Source of the DNA: Rhodospirillaceae bacterium LM-1 | GTDB taxonomy: Bacteria; Pseudomonadota; Alphaproteobacteria; Rhodospirillales; WMHbin7 | Length of the DNA: 64,000 bases | Direction: 5' to 3' | NCBI GenBank assembly: GCA_902725215.1 | Contig: CACUVI010000025.1 | Location: 168,326-232,325, forward strand | Part shown: piece after piece, positions 50,737 through 58,957 of the stretch | Layout: each line of letters starts with the position of its first letter | Position numbering within the stretch: the stretch's first letter is position 1 | The notes under the pieces: model-generated | The model's input: only the letters and a program-made list of their open reading frames with translations | What the model was told of the DNA's origin: nothing | Database searches by the model: none | Program-made: the position numbers and the translations under genes

Positions 50737-50909
50737 TTGCCGTCGTCCTCGGCCCATTTAACCTTTTTCTTGGCGACATAAGCGATAGATCCGCCAAGTT
50801 TCTTCATTGCCTCGCGCTCAAAACGCGAGTCAAGATCGTCAGCGGCGTCATCCTTCTTCGCCACCACGGTCTTGGCGGGCTGAAAATTTCCCTTCAATAC
50901 GGATGTCAT
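50733..50909 (-). CDS. Small charged protein of unknown function, translationally coupled
   Basis: A 58-residue protein with eleven lysines and ten Asp/Glu, MKKLGGSIAYVAKKKVKW and AEDDGK near its end, and no membrane helix. I cannot assign a family. Two facts support it: the ATG at 50909 has AAGGAG seven bases before it, and its stop overlaps the DUF115 start (GTGA). Its first 62 bases overlap the end of the CMP-sugar synthetase gene in another frame. It could help the neighbouring DUF115 enzyme; that is guesswork. Confidence 0.6.
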   Translation of the reverse strand: MTSVLKGNFQPAKTVVAKKDDAADDLDSRFEREAMKKLGGSIAYVAKKKVKWAEDDGK

Positions 50910-51627
50910 GGCACGTCTCCTTGGATGGTGAAACAAGTCCTGCCTCTAGCAATGCCTGCGCGTAGATGTAGTCCAGGCGCGTGTCGATATCGACTGAGCG
51001 TTCGGGAGGCATAACGAATCCCAGCGCCTCCTCTGCATAGAAGCGCTTGCTGTGCAAAAACCATGGCAGGCGAGCTGCGTAAAGGGCGCCGTTGGGAATG
51101 TACGCGCTTGGCAAGTCCTGTCGGCGGCTGGCTGTTTCGCCGCCGCTTATCAAAGGCGCCAGTCGCCCTTGACCGTCCAGTGAATGTAGCCAATGCGCGG
51201 GCTTTGGTGACATGGTAACTCCAATGACGCTAGGCGCATCATGCGCCAACAGCAGGTCCAAACTGCCGTCGATGTCTTGGGAGGTGCGAAACGGCGACGT
51301 GGCTTGAAGAAGGACGATGGCCCCCCAGTTGCCGCCCAGCGCGCCGAGGGCATGCAGAAGAGCGGCCTCGATCGGGGCTTCATCCGTCGCCAATTCGGCA
51401 GGGCGCAAAAAGGGCGCCTCGCATCCAGCCTGCTCGGCAGCCCTTGCAATCGCCGGATCGTCTGTCGAAATAACGAGCCGGTTTATGTGCTTTGAGCCGC
51501 GGGCGGCATCCACGCTCCAGGCCACAAGAGGCTTGCCGCCCAGGGGAAGCAGATTCTTTCCAGGCAATCCCTTCGAGCCGCCGCGTGCCGCAATGACGGC
51601 AAGAATCGGCGCAGCGCTACTCATCAT
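50848..51627 (-). CDS. NeuA-type CMP-nonulosonic acid cytidylyltransferase, second copy
   Basis: A 259-residue cytidylyltransferase: VIAARGGSKGLPGKNLLPLGGKPLV, LLQATSPFRTSQDID, VDIDTRLDYIYAQALL. Its C-terminal 25 residues, from about SPSKETCHD, run past the usual family end and overlap the small upstream-facing gene that follows, so the tail may be non-essential. It is clearly different from the copy at 45.9 kb. It is adjacent to an ABC exporter gene, coupled by ATGA, and close to the HisH gene. The activated sugar is probably the acetamidino-modified acid, by context only. Confidence 0.85.
   Translation of the reverse strand: MMSSAAPILAVIAARGGSKGLPGKNLLPLGGKPLVAWSVDAARGSKHINRLVISTDDPAIARAAEQAGCEAPFLRPAELATDEAPIEAALLHALGALGGNWGAIVLLQATSPFRTSQDIDGSLDLLLAHDAPSVIGVTMSPKPAHWLHSLDGQGRLAPLISGGETASRRQDLPSAYIPNGALYAARLPWFLHSKRFYAEEALGFVMPPERSVDIDTRLDYIYAQALLEAGLVSPSKETCHDIRIEGKFSARQDRGGEEG
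50916..50922 (-). promoter_or_regulatory. Strong ribosome-binding site of the 58-residue gene
   Basis: AAGGAGA on the minus strand ends six bases before the ATG at 50909, inside the cytidylyltransferase gene. Together with the GTGA overlap at its stop it is the main reason to believe the small gene is translated. Confidence 0.6.
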
Positions 51628-53420
51628 GCTGGGACCAATCCGGCAAGGCGTTGGAAGGAAGCGTTTCGCCCTAGCAAAGCGTCATAACGGCCCTGATCGG
51701 TAATTCGCCCGCTCTCCATAAGCACGATAGTGTCGCAGTGGCGGATAGTGCTTAATCTATGCGCGATAATGACGAGCGTCTTTTTTCCGCGCAGCGATTC
51801 GATCGCTTCGATGACGTCTCGCTCCGTTCCGCCGTCGAGCGCGCTGGTGGCTTCGTCGAACACCATCAGGTCCGGCTGGTGATATAAGGCGCGGGCGATG
51901 CCAATCCTTTGGCGTTGTCCGCCGGAAAGTCTGGCGCCGCGCTCGCCGATGACAGTGTCCAGGCCTTCTGGCAGGGATTTGACGTATTCAGAAAGTCCCG
52001 CCATCTCAACCGCGCGCAAGATCTCCGACTCTCTGATGTCTGCATCAGCAATTCCAAAGGCGATGTTTCTTCTTATGGTGTCGTCGAGAAGAAAGATATG
52101 CTGAGGCACATACCCCAGCAAGCGACGCCATGCCGGGTTGTGAACATCCAGGGGGAGATCGTCAACCAGGATCTGCCCGGACTTGGGCGCAAGAAGGCCC
52201 AGCAACAAATCCGCCAAAGTAGACTTTCCCGCCCCAGAAGGGCCAACAAGAGCGACGGAACTGCCTTTGTCGATGGTCAGACATATCTGCTGCAGCGCGT
52301 CATGCGTCGCCAAAGGATAGCGATAGCAAACATTTTCTAGCCTCAGGTTGCGATTGAAGGCCGACGCGTGTCCAATCGGTCTAACATCGTGGCTCTCCCG
52401 CAGCTCCTGTGTTGGTAAGTCGGCGCAAACGATTTCAATCGCTCTCCTGCCCTCGCGAATATTGGCAAGATGCATGATGATGCGATTTGCTGAGGGCATC
52501 AATCTCAGGGCGGCCGCGCCGAAAACGCCCAGCACCGGCAGCGCCGCGCTGGCGCTTGAATGGCTGACGCTTGCCAGCAAAATGAATGTCAGCAAGGCCG
52601 AGAGGACGATAACCTCACTTGCATATCTCGGTGCCTGTTGAATGGTTTGTAGACGCGTGAAAGCCTTAGCGTTAAATAGCGAGATCTTCGAGAAAGCGTT
52701 TAAAAAGTAGAACTCTCGCCCGGCGACTCTGGCTTCCTTTTGAATGCCAAGGCCTTGCTGCAAGCCCTTCAAAAGGTCAACGGAATTGCTTTGAATTGCG
52801 GAACCCCAGAAGGTCACGAACCGGCGTAGCGGAAAATACAACAAAGCGACAAGCCCACCCATCAGTACCGCAACCGTGATGGCTCCGCGCGGATCGATCA
52901 ATATCAGGGTCAAGACCGCAAAGGCAGCCAGAACGCTCTCCATGATCAGCCCAAGACAGGAGACCATTACGCTCTTGTAGACAGACTTCGTCGAGACAAT
53001 AACCGTGCGGATCAGTTCGGCCGTATTGCGTCCGGATATTTGCTCGTAGGGCGCTGTCAAATAGCTTCCCAGCAAGCGCTGCTGCAGTCTGGCTTCCGCA
53101 AAGAATGAGAAGTGGAAGTTAATCCAATTAAGCAAGGCTAGAAAGATATTCTTAACAATGTAGAACGCCAGCAAGAGAAGGGCAGCGGGTTGAAGGAGTG
53201 ACGAGGGGTCGCTTCCCATGTAAGGGGCAACAAAATCTCCGATGACAGGCAAGGTTCCAAGACGCGAGGGATCCAGTACAAGCTGGAGAAAGGGAAGAAA
53301 TAACCCCAACCCGATCATCTCAAGACCGCCTCCGACAAGCATCAAGCAAAAAATGCCAAGCAGCTTAAGGCGCATGCCGGGTTCCAGCAGCGTCGAGAGG
53401 AGGCGTACGGATGCCAGCAT
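51624..53420 (-). CDS. MsbA/PglK-like ABC exporter (half-transporter)
   Basis: A 598-residue fused permease-ATPase. Six membrane helices cover residues about 20-310, and the ATP domain has Walker A LVGPSGAGKSTL (392-402), signature LSGGQRQRIG (498-507), Walker B LMVFDEATSALD (518-529). PglK/WlaB-type flippases with this layout move lipid-linked oligosaccharides across the inner membrane; MsbA-like lipid export is the alternative. The ATG overlaps the cytidylyltransferase gene at its 3-prime end (ATGA). It is the only glycan exporter in the window. Confidence 0.85.
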   Translation of the reverse strand: MLASVRLLSTLLEPGMRLKLLGIFCLMLVGGGLEMIGLGLFLPFLQLVLDPSRLGTLPVIGDFVAPYMGSDPSSLLQPAALLLLAFYIVKNIFLALLNWINFHFSFFAEARLQQRLLGSYLTAPYEQISGRNTAELIRTVIVSTKSVYKSVMVSCLGLIMESVLAAFAVLTLILIDPRGAITVAVLMGGLVALLYFPLRRFVTFWGSAIQSNSVDLLKGLQQGLGIQKEARVAGREFYFLNAFSKISLFNAKAFTRLQTIQQAPRYASEVIVLSALLTFILLASVSHSSASAALPVLGVFGAAALRLMPSANRIIMHLANIREGRRAIEIVCADLPTQELRESHDVRPIGHASAFNRNLRLENVCYRYPLATHDALQQICLTIDKGSSVALVGPSGAGKSTLADLLLGLLAPKSGQILVDDLPLDVHNPAWRRLLGYVPQHIFLLDDTIRRNIAFGIADADIRESEILRAVEMAGLSEYVKSLPEGLDTVIGERGARLSGGQRQRIGIARALYHQPDLMVFDEATSALDGGTERDVIEAIESLRGKKTLVIIAHRLSTIRHCDTIVLMESGRITDQGRYDALLGRNASFQRLAGLVPA

Positions 53421-53424
53421 GAGA

Positions 53425-54063
53425 TCAGATTTCCAGAAAGCGCGTCAGAATTGACAATCCAGCCTTGCCGCTTTTCTCGGGATGGAACTGACAACCCGTT
53501 ACATTGTCCTTGCAAGCGGCTGCAAGCAAGATGATGCCATTATAGTCGCACTCGGCCAAACGATGGGCGCCATCCTTTGGATAAGCCGCATAGGAATGAA
53601 CGAAGTAAGCGTTCGCGCCCTGTCCCAGGGGCTCCAATGGCGTTCCCCGCCATCCGCCGTCCCTGCAGGCATGCAGCGAATTCCAGCCGATGTGGGGAAC
53701 CTTATGCAGCTCGCCGTTTGCGGACAGAGACGGTATACGCACAACACGCCCAGGAATGAGGCCAAGCCCCTTGTTCGCTCCAAATTCCTCGCTTTCATCG
53801 AACAACATTTGCATGCCCACGCAAATGCCCAGAAACGGGCGGCCGCTGGCGGCATATTCCTTGACAGGTTCGATAAGATCGCGCGCACGCAAGCCGCCCA
53901 TGCAGGCTCCAAACGCGCCGACGCCCGGCAAAACAAGCCTGTCCGCAGCAAGAACGGCCTCTGGCGTCGAGGCCAGCTTGACCTCGGCGTCCAGGTGTCT
54001 GAAGGCCCTCATGACGGACAGCAGATTGCCAGCACCGAAATCGACGAGCGTTACGGTGTTCAC
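53425..54063 (-). CDS. hisH: HisH-like glutamine amidotransferase subunit
   Basis: A class I glutamine amidotransferase of 212 residues. The catalytic triad is Cys81 in LGICVGMQ, and His194 and Glu196 in CQFHPEKSG; LVDFGAGNLLSVM and LPGVGAFGACMGGL are also typical. In sugar loci HisH/HisF copies partner PseA/WbpG-type amidotransferases to make an acetamidino group. The matching HisF is two genes away and a PseA-like gene five kilobases upstream, so a glycan role is favoured over histidine synthesis. The GTG start overlaps the radical SAM stop (GTGA). Confidence 0.85.
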   Translation of the reverse strand: MNTVTLVDFGAGNLLSVMRAFRHLDAEVKLASTPEAVLAADRLVLPGVGAFGACMGGLRARDLIEPVKEYAASGRPFLGICVGMQMLFDESEEFGANKGLGLIPGRVVRIPSLSANGELHKVPHIGWNSLHACRDGGWRGTPLEPLGQGANAYFVHSYAAYPKDGAHRLAECDYNGIILLAAACKDNVTGCQFHPEKSGKAGLSILTRFLEI

Positions 54064-55043
54064 GGTACCTCTGGCGACGGAACGAAAAGATTATGCGTAT
54101 CCCAGCAATGTTTGCAGAGTTCCATGTCGTCGTGGCGCATATCGGCCAGCAAGACCCTAAATTCCTTCAAACGATCCGAATTCCAGATTTCCTCGATCGA
54201 CTGGCAGGCGACGTCCCCCACAACCATCAGGTCGTTGCTGTCCATGCAGCAGGCCGTCACCTTGCCATTCCAGTTGATCGACAATTTGTCGAACACTTCC
54301 GGGCATTCAGGATGAACGCGCAGCACCGAGTCTTGCTGCATAAGCGACTTCAGAAGCTCCACCTCCGAAGGCTTCAGGCGTATGGCGTTCAGATCCAGCC
54401 AGTCAAAGTTGGTGGCGCCGATGTTCGTCGCATCGCACAGGTGGCTGACCCGTTCAAGAAAGGCGTCTTGCAGCTCCTTGCTCTCATAGGTAACCGTTGT
54501 GGAAATCTGCAAGAATGGCAACTCTCGCAAGCCGCGCTTTTCGTGCAGCATCGCGGCTGTTTCCAGAAGCTTGTCGAAGAAATCGACATTGCGCATTTCG
54601 CGGTAGCTGTCGCGATCCACGCCTTGCACGGAGAATTTGAGCGAATCAATCGGCAGATCGAGCAGCTTGTCCGCCATTTCCTCGGTCAGATAGCTGCCAT
54701 TTGTGTTGAGATGGACTAGATGTCCGTCCGCTTTGGCGGCGGTCAGGAATTCGATCACCTTTGGGTGCATCAAAGGCTCGCCCCAGCGGATGAAGCGCAG
54801 GCCCAGCTTTCGCCCGCGAATATTGTCCAAGATGCGATGGAAGACCTCTTCGGGCATGAACCCTTGGGGTCTTTGCTGCGAGTGATTGCCGGTTGGGCAC
54901 ATCAGGCAACGAAAGTTGCACAGGTTTGTCAGCTCGATGTCGATGATATAAGGAAACGCGGCAGGATTCTTAAGTTTATGTTTCGAATTTCCGGAATTGC
55001 AAAAGGCGTAGAGAGGAATAAAGGGGTTGGTGCGATGTGTCAT
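54060..55043 (-). CDS. Radical SAM protein with SPASM-like C-terminus
   Basis: A 327-residue protein with the radical SAM cluster CNFRCLMC (Cys42, Cys46, Cys49), RFIRWGEPLMHP and LNTNGSYL, and a C-terminal cysteine-rich region (HPECPEV, ACCMDS, CKHCWD) that should hold one or two extra Fe-S clusters. SPASM enzymes often modify peptides but also sugars. It lies between HisH and the APS kinase gene, so a step on the same sugar is plausible. Its substrate is unknown. Confidence 0.8.
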   Translation of the reverse strand: MTHRTNPFIPLYAFCNSGNSKHKLKNPAAFPYIIDIELTNLCNFRCLMCPTGNHSQQRPQGFMPEEVFHRILDNIRGRKLGLRFIRWGEPLMHPKVIEFLTAAKADGHLVHLNTNGSYLTEEMADKLLDLPIDSLKFSVQGVDRDSYREMRNVDFFDKLLETAAMLHEKRGLRELPFLQISTTVTYESKELQDAFLERVSHLCDATNIGATNFDWLDLNAIRLKPSEVELLKSLMQQDSVLRVHPECPEVFDKLSINWNGKVTACCMDSNDLMVVGDVACQSIEEIWNSDRLKEFRVLLADMRHDDMELCKHCWDTHNLFVPSPEVP

Positions 55044-55048
55044 ATCCT

Positions 55049-55666
55049 TCAGCCTTCGCGGCCAAAAGATTCGACGGCGTAGGTCTCAAGCAGGTCAAGG
55101 CAATCAGCAATGCCCAACTCTTGCGTAGGTACGCGCAATTCGGGCTTATGCGGCGTTTCGTAGGGTGCTGAGATGCCGGTAAAGTCTGCAATCAGGCCCT
55201 GCCTTGCCTTCACATATAATCCCTTTGGGTCGCGCCGCTCGCAAACTTCAAGGCTTGCGTCGATATGCACCTCGCGAAACATATCCGGGGCAATGTTCCG
55301 CACGCGATCCCTATCGGATCGGTAGGGCGAAATGAAAGCAGTAATGACGATGACGCCGCTAAGGGCAAACAGCTTTGCCACTTCTCCAATGCGTCTGATG
55401 TTCTCTTCCCGGTCGTGTTGAGAAAATCCAAGATCCGACGAAAGACCGTGACGCACATTGTCTCCGTCAAGGACGCAAGCGTGCCAGCCGCGATCAAACA
55501 GGCGCCGCTCGAGATTAAGCGCCAGCGTCGTCTTGCCAGATCCGGATAGACCTGTGAACCACAAAATTCCACTGGCATGCCCATTTTGCTGCCAGCGCTC
55601 TTGCAGGGACACATGATGTTGCGAAAATGTGATGTTGCGATCAGGGTTTGTCACGGTTCTTCTCAT
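55049..55666 (-). CDS. cysC: Adenylylsulfate kinase
   Basis: The enzyme phosphorylates APS to PAPS, the universal sulfate donor. The 205-residue protein has the P-loop GLSGSGKTTLA (39-49), VLDGDNVRHGLSSDLGFS (the APS-binding loop), ENIRRIGEVAKLF and FISPYRSDRD. It is a stand-alone CysC without a visible CysDN sulfurylase. The ATG shares a base with the HisF stop (TAATG). A sulfotransferase at 43.4-44.5 kb in the same gene run is the obvious user. Confidence 0.9.
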   Translation of the reverse strand: MRRTVTNPDRNITFSQHHVSLQERWQQNGHASGILWFTGLSGSGKTTLALNLERRLFDRGWHACVLDGDNVRHGLSSDLGFSQHDREENIRRIGEVAKLFALSGVIVITAFISPYRSDRDRVRNIAPDMFREVHIDASLEVCERRDPKGLYVKARQGLIADFTGISAPYETPHKPELRVPTQELGIADCLDLLETYAVESFGREG

Positions 55667-56427
55667 TACACGGTTCGGACGGGTAGATGCTGCGCCAGCG
55701 CTTGGCGGCGAACATCCTCGATGGAGAGTTGGGAATAGTGCAGGACATGGGCCATGGCCACCGCATCGGCCTGTCCCCTTGAGACGACATCAAAAAAGTG
55801 CTCAATCCGCCCCATGCCGCCCGAGGCGATGACGGGAATTGAGACGGCCTCGCTGACGGCGCGAACGAGTTCGACGTCAAAGCCACGCCTTGTTCCCTCG
55901 CGGTCCACCGAAGTGAGAAGAATTTCACCTGCGCCCAAGCGCTCGCCCTCGCGCGCCCATTCAATGGCGTCGAGTCCGGTGTGCTCGCGTCCACAATCAC
56001 GGTAGGCCTCCCAGCCGCCATTCGTTCTCCGCTTTGCGTCGACTTGCAGCACCATGCACTGGGCGCCAAAACGCTCAGCAATATCGCCAATCAGGGATGG
56101 GTTCAGCGTCGCGGCGCTGTTGACGGCAATTTTGTCCGCTCCGGCCCGAAGAAGCGCCTGTGCGTCTTCAACTGAGCGGATGCCGCCGCCTGCCGTGATG
56201 GGTATGAACACATCCTGGGCGGTGCGCTCTACTAGTTTCAAGAGCATGTCACGGTCATATAGGCTGGCTACGGCATCCATGTATATGATCTCGTCCGCAC
56301 CCTCATTGTAGTATCTCACTGCGAACTCGTGGGGATCGCCAATCTTGCGCACGCCCTCAAGCTGGATGCCCTTGATCAGGTGCGGCCCTTTGACGTCAAG
56401 CCTGGGGATCAGTCGCAGGTTGGACAT
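55666..56427 (-). CDS. hisF: HisF-like cyclase subunit
   Basis: A 253-residue TIM barrel with both HisF catalytic aspartates at the canonical positions, Asp11 in RLDVKG and Asp130 in LQVDAKR, and LITGGGIRSVEDA-like phosphate loops. In sugar loci this subunit pairs with HisH to pass ammonia for acetamidino-sugar formation. The ATG at 56427 is preferred to the longer frame because it clears the upstream gene stop by two bases. Its start context is nearly identical to that of the large gene just upstream. Confidence 0.85.
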   Translation of the reverse strand: MSNLRLIPRLDVKGPHLIKGIQLEGVRKIGDPHEFAVRYYNEGADEIIYMDAVASLYDRDMLLKLVERTAQDVFIPITAGGGIRSVEDAQALLRAGADKIAVNSAATLNPSLIGDIAERFGAQCMVLQVDAKRRTNGGWEAYRDCGREHTGLDAIEWAREGERLGAGEILLTSVDREGTRRGFDVELVRAVSEAVSIPVIASGGMGRIEHFFDVVSRGQADAVAMAHVLHYSQLSIEDVRRQALAQHLPVRTV

Positions 56428-56432
56428 TGCTA
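56416..56432. repeat. Near-identical 17-bp junction repeat, copy A
   Basis: CAGGTTGGACATTGCTA at the hisF start matches CAAGTTGGACATCGCTA at the start of the neighbouring gene in 15 of 17 positions, in the same orientation. The two copies flank that gene almost exactly. Confidence 0.4.
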
Positions 56433-58286
56433 GGCGGCCATTGAAAGAATTGCCGACCAAACCCGCTCTCCTGCTGGCGCACCTGACTTGCATCCGGCGA
56501 TGTCGGCAAGAATGGCAGGTGCGTCTTCAAACTTTCCCCGGCTCAAGGCATCGCGCAAATCGCTGGGCTGTATCGACTTTGCAGGCAAGGACAATTCAGG
56601 ATCGATGGCGGTTGGCGGGTTCAAAACGGCGACATATGGCCTGCCAAGAGCTGCCGCTTCAATCATGGCCCCGGAGTTGACGGGGCCGATGATGACGTCG
56701 GACCAAGCGATGTGCGGAAGCAGCGAGCCGTCCTTCAAGACCAGGGCGTCGTCTCCACAGCGGCGCATCACTTCCTGGTAATAAGGAAGATTTATAAAGC
56801 CCGGATGAACCTTGATGCGAATGTCAGCATAACCACAATCTCGCGCGGCGCGCACCGCCAGGATCAAGTTGGCGAAGACCTCGCTGTAAAGGCCGGTCAA
56901 ATCGGTCTTGTCTACATGCAAGGGCAGAATCAGCGCTCGGCCCTTGCCTGAAGCGGGCGGCGTTGGAATGCATCGCAAGCTGTCCGCAACGGGATAGCCT
57001 GTTTCAATGGCTGGAACGGCGACATGCGAGCGCGCCGCCCAGCGCAGCCCCGATTTTCCCCAGGCAAGAAAGCGATCGATGACGGGCTTTCTGAAGCCAT
57101 CGCCGGAGCGGCTGTCCATGCGCTGAGCCGTGAGGAACATGCCGTTGGGCAGTTCGTCAACACCAATGCCAAGCGTCTGCGCCACTTCGCAAGCTAGGCG
57201 TACCATATGATTTTCGCTGTCGCCGACCAGAATGCGCGATGGCCGCTCGCGCTCGAACAAGCGCTTGAATTGCAAAACCTCAACGGCCCTTGCTTCAAGC
57301 GAAGATGTTGAAAGCAAGTGCCGACGCAGATAGCCCTTGACGGCCCTCTCTTCGAAACAGGCGCTGGCACTATCGGAAAACTGGGCGATCCAGCCGCGAA
57401 TTTCCTTCAATCTGCGCCTGCTCTCATGGTTCAGCGACAAGTCGGAAAGCGCCATCAGCCGCACCCCCTTTCGCCAAGCGTCAAATAGAAAGGATGGGCG
57501 CTTGGGGTGGATTTTAGCTATCAGGACGGGAATTGCTTGGCCGACGGGCAAGTGCTCGATCAGACTTCTAACGACAAGAAGATTGTGCAGAATAAAAACG
57601 CGCGGCGCCTGAGTGCGCAAGAGTCCGAATAGGCGCGAGACGGCGTCAGTGACCAGCTCCGTCATGCGTAGCGTCAGACGACGCGACAGGGGAGGTTCCG
57701 AAAACTCGCCATTGAAGGGCAGCTCTGGATCCAGCCGAGGAAAAAAATTTACCTCCCCCCTGCGATCAATCATGGGCAAGCCATGTCGCTCTACAGCTAG
57801 GCTCGCCAGCTCGAAGAGTGCTGCATCGTCGAGAAAGGCATATTCAACCCTTAAGCCACGATACTCAATCTCGCGAGGCCGCAAAAGTTGGAAGGCCTGC
57901 GACAAGGAAGACAGAATTCGCCCTGCCGCCAAGCGCACTCCTGTTACTTCCCAATTGAATTGCTTGCCCAAGGAAACGCCCTCGAACAGCGTAGCGTCCG
58001 TGCCGCCGTCATACATCCAAGTCACGGCACGCTGTTGGAAGCTGTCTTGCGGCCCCAGCTCGGTCGGCCAATCGACAAGAAAGCTCTCATGGTGAACGGC
58101 TTGGCCGCCCCTTTGGCGCCATGTCACCCAACCCAGCCAATCCGTAATGAAAATAACCAGCCCTGGCTGACAGGGATCAAGATCCGTCAACTCTTCGACC
58201 GATGAGGCCAGAACCAGACGGTCGCAAGAACCTTGGGGAAAGGCGGCTTGGCTGAGAACGCTTAAGATTTGATACAAGTTGGACAT
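56430..58286 (-). CDS. Large surface-glycan protein, probable GT-B glycosyltransferase
   Basis: The 618-residue protein is not in a family I can name. It has an N-terminal lobe with VIFITDWLGWVTWRQRG, a middle with FILHNLLVVRSLIEHL, and a C-terminal lobe with RALILPLHVDKTDLTGLYSE, IKVHPGFINLPYY and SDVIIGPVNSGAMIEAAALGRPYV, the last like a capsule-type or GT-B donor site. The ATG at 58286 is chosen because it clears the acetyltransferase stop by two bases; the longer frame is a shadow. It lies between two near-identical start sequences and so could be a mobile cassette. The similar genes at 25.3 and 41.4 kb may be distant relatives. Confidence 0.6.
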   Translation of the reverse strand: MSNLYQILSVLSQAAFPQGSCDRLVLASSVEELTDLDPCQPGLVIFITDWLGWVTWRQRGGQAVHHESFLVDWPTELGPQDSFQQRAVTWMYDGGTDATLFEGVSLGKQFNWEVTGVRLAAGRILSSLSQAFQLLRPREIEYRGLRVEYAFLDDAALFELASLAVERHGLPMIDRRGEVNFFPRLDPELPFNGEFSEPPLSRRLTLRMTELVTDAVSRLFGLLRTQAPRVFILHNLLVVRSLIEHLPVGQAIPVLIAKIHPKRPSFLFDAWRKGVRLMALSDLSLNHESRRRLKEIRGWIAQFSDSASACFEERAVKGYLRRHLLSTSSLEARAVEVLQFKRLFERERPSRILVGDSENHMVRLACEVAQTLGIGVDELPNGMFLTAQRMDSRSGDGFRKPVIDRFLAWGKSGLRWAARSHVAVPAIETGYPVADSLRCIPTPPASGKGRALILPLHVDKTDLTGLYSEVFANLILAVRAARDCGYADIRIKVHPGFINLPYYQEVMRRCGDDALVLKDGSLLPHIAWSDVIIGPVNSGAMIEAAALGRPYVAVLNPPTAIDPELSLPAKSIQPSDLRDALSRGKFEDAPAILADIAGCKSGAPAGERVWSAILSMAA

Positions 58287-58291
58287 CGCTA
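58275..58291. repeat. Near-identical 17-bp junction repeat, copy B
   Basis: CAAGTTGGACATCGCTA at the start of the large GT-B-like gene; partner of the copy at the hisF start 1859 bases away, matching in 15 of 17 positions in direct orientation. Confidence 0.4.
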
Positions 58292-58951
58292 AACGCCGAA
58301 CATGTCCGTCTTTACGTTGCGCGGCGTTGGCTTGCGCACCAGATGCGGGGAAATGCCGAAAACGGCGCTGTTGTCCGGGATATTTTCCGCCATGACGACG
58401 CTTCCCGCCGAGACAAGACAATTCGCCCCAATGGACGCGGAGCCAATGACGCGTGAGCCGCCAAACATCACAACGCCTTCACCCAAGGTGGGGTGATTTC
58501 CCTCAAGGTCGCCGCCCACGGTGCAATTTTGGTAGATGCAGAAAAAGTTGCCATAGGTGGCGCGCCCGACAACCGTGCCCACGGGATGGACGAAGGCGAA
58601 AACCTCGGGCAATTCGACTTCATAGAAGACATCCAGGCCGTGCAACGCCTTGTTCAGGCCATAGAGTTTGGCAGGCAGCGCCGCAGCGCCGGTTTCTCGA
58701 AAAACAGTGCTGCTGAGAAGATAAAGGTAGGCGGCATATTGGTCGGTGTTCAGGTGGTTGAACAACGCCTCTCCGTCTTCATCCCCATAGTATCGCTGGC
58801 GGATGTTTCGAAAGCAGGCTTCAACGCGCTTTAGCGCCTTGCCGACCAGCAAGGACCAATCAGGAACTTGCGGCGCGTCATCAGGAAAGAAATGCGCCAG
58901 TTGTCGGCCTGTATAGGCGGCCAACGCGTCGCGATCCAGGCTTGAACGCAT
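58289..58951 (-). CDS. Serine acetyltransferase-like hexapeptide protein
   Basis: A left-handed beta-helix acetyltransferase of 220 residues. After a helical N-terminus (1-115) come the hexapeptide turns FVHPVGTVVGRATYGNFF, IYQNCTVGG, LGEGVVMFGGSRVIGSASIGANCLVSAGSVV, ending NSAVFGISP. CysE makes O-acetylserine, but in glycan loci such proteins may O- or N-acetylate a sugar. It starts seven bases after the PseA-like gene. The acceptor cannot be read from sequence. Confidence 0.7.
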   Translation of the reverse strand: MRSSLDRDALAAYTGRQLAHFFPDDAPQVPDWSLLVGKALKRVEACFRNIRQRYYGDEDGEALFNHLNTDQYAAYLYLLSSTVFRETGAAALPAKLYGLNKALHGLDVFYEVELPEVFAFVHPVGTVVGRATYGNFFCIYQNCTVGGDLEGNHPTLGEGVVMFGGSRVIGSASIGANCLVSAGSVVMAENIPDNSAVFGISPHLVRKPTPRNVKTDMFGV

Positions 58952-58957
58952 GCGAGC

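Noticed and set aside
53425-56427. hisH and hisF as part of a histidine operon
   Set aside because: No other his genes are present, the pair is split by radical SAM and APS kinase genes, and a PseA-like partner is nearby; the glycan role is better supported.
58287-58421. Longer N-terminus for the GT-B-like protein
   Set aside because: It would run into the acetyltransferase gene and reads like a shadow; the ATG at 58286 gives a normal start two bases after the stop.
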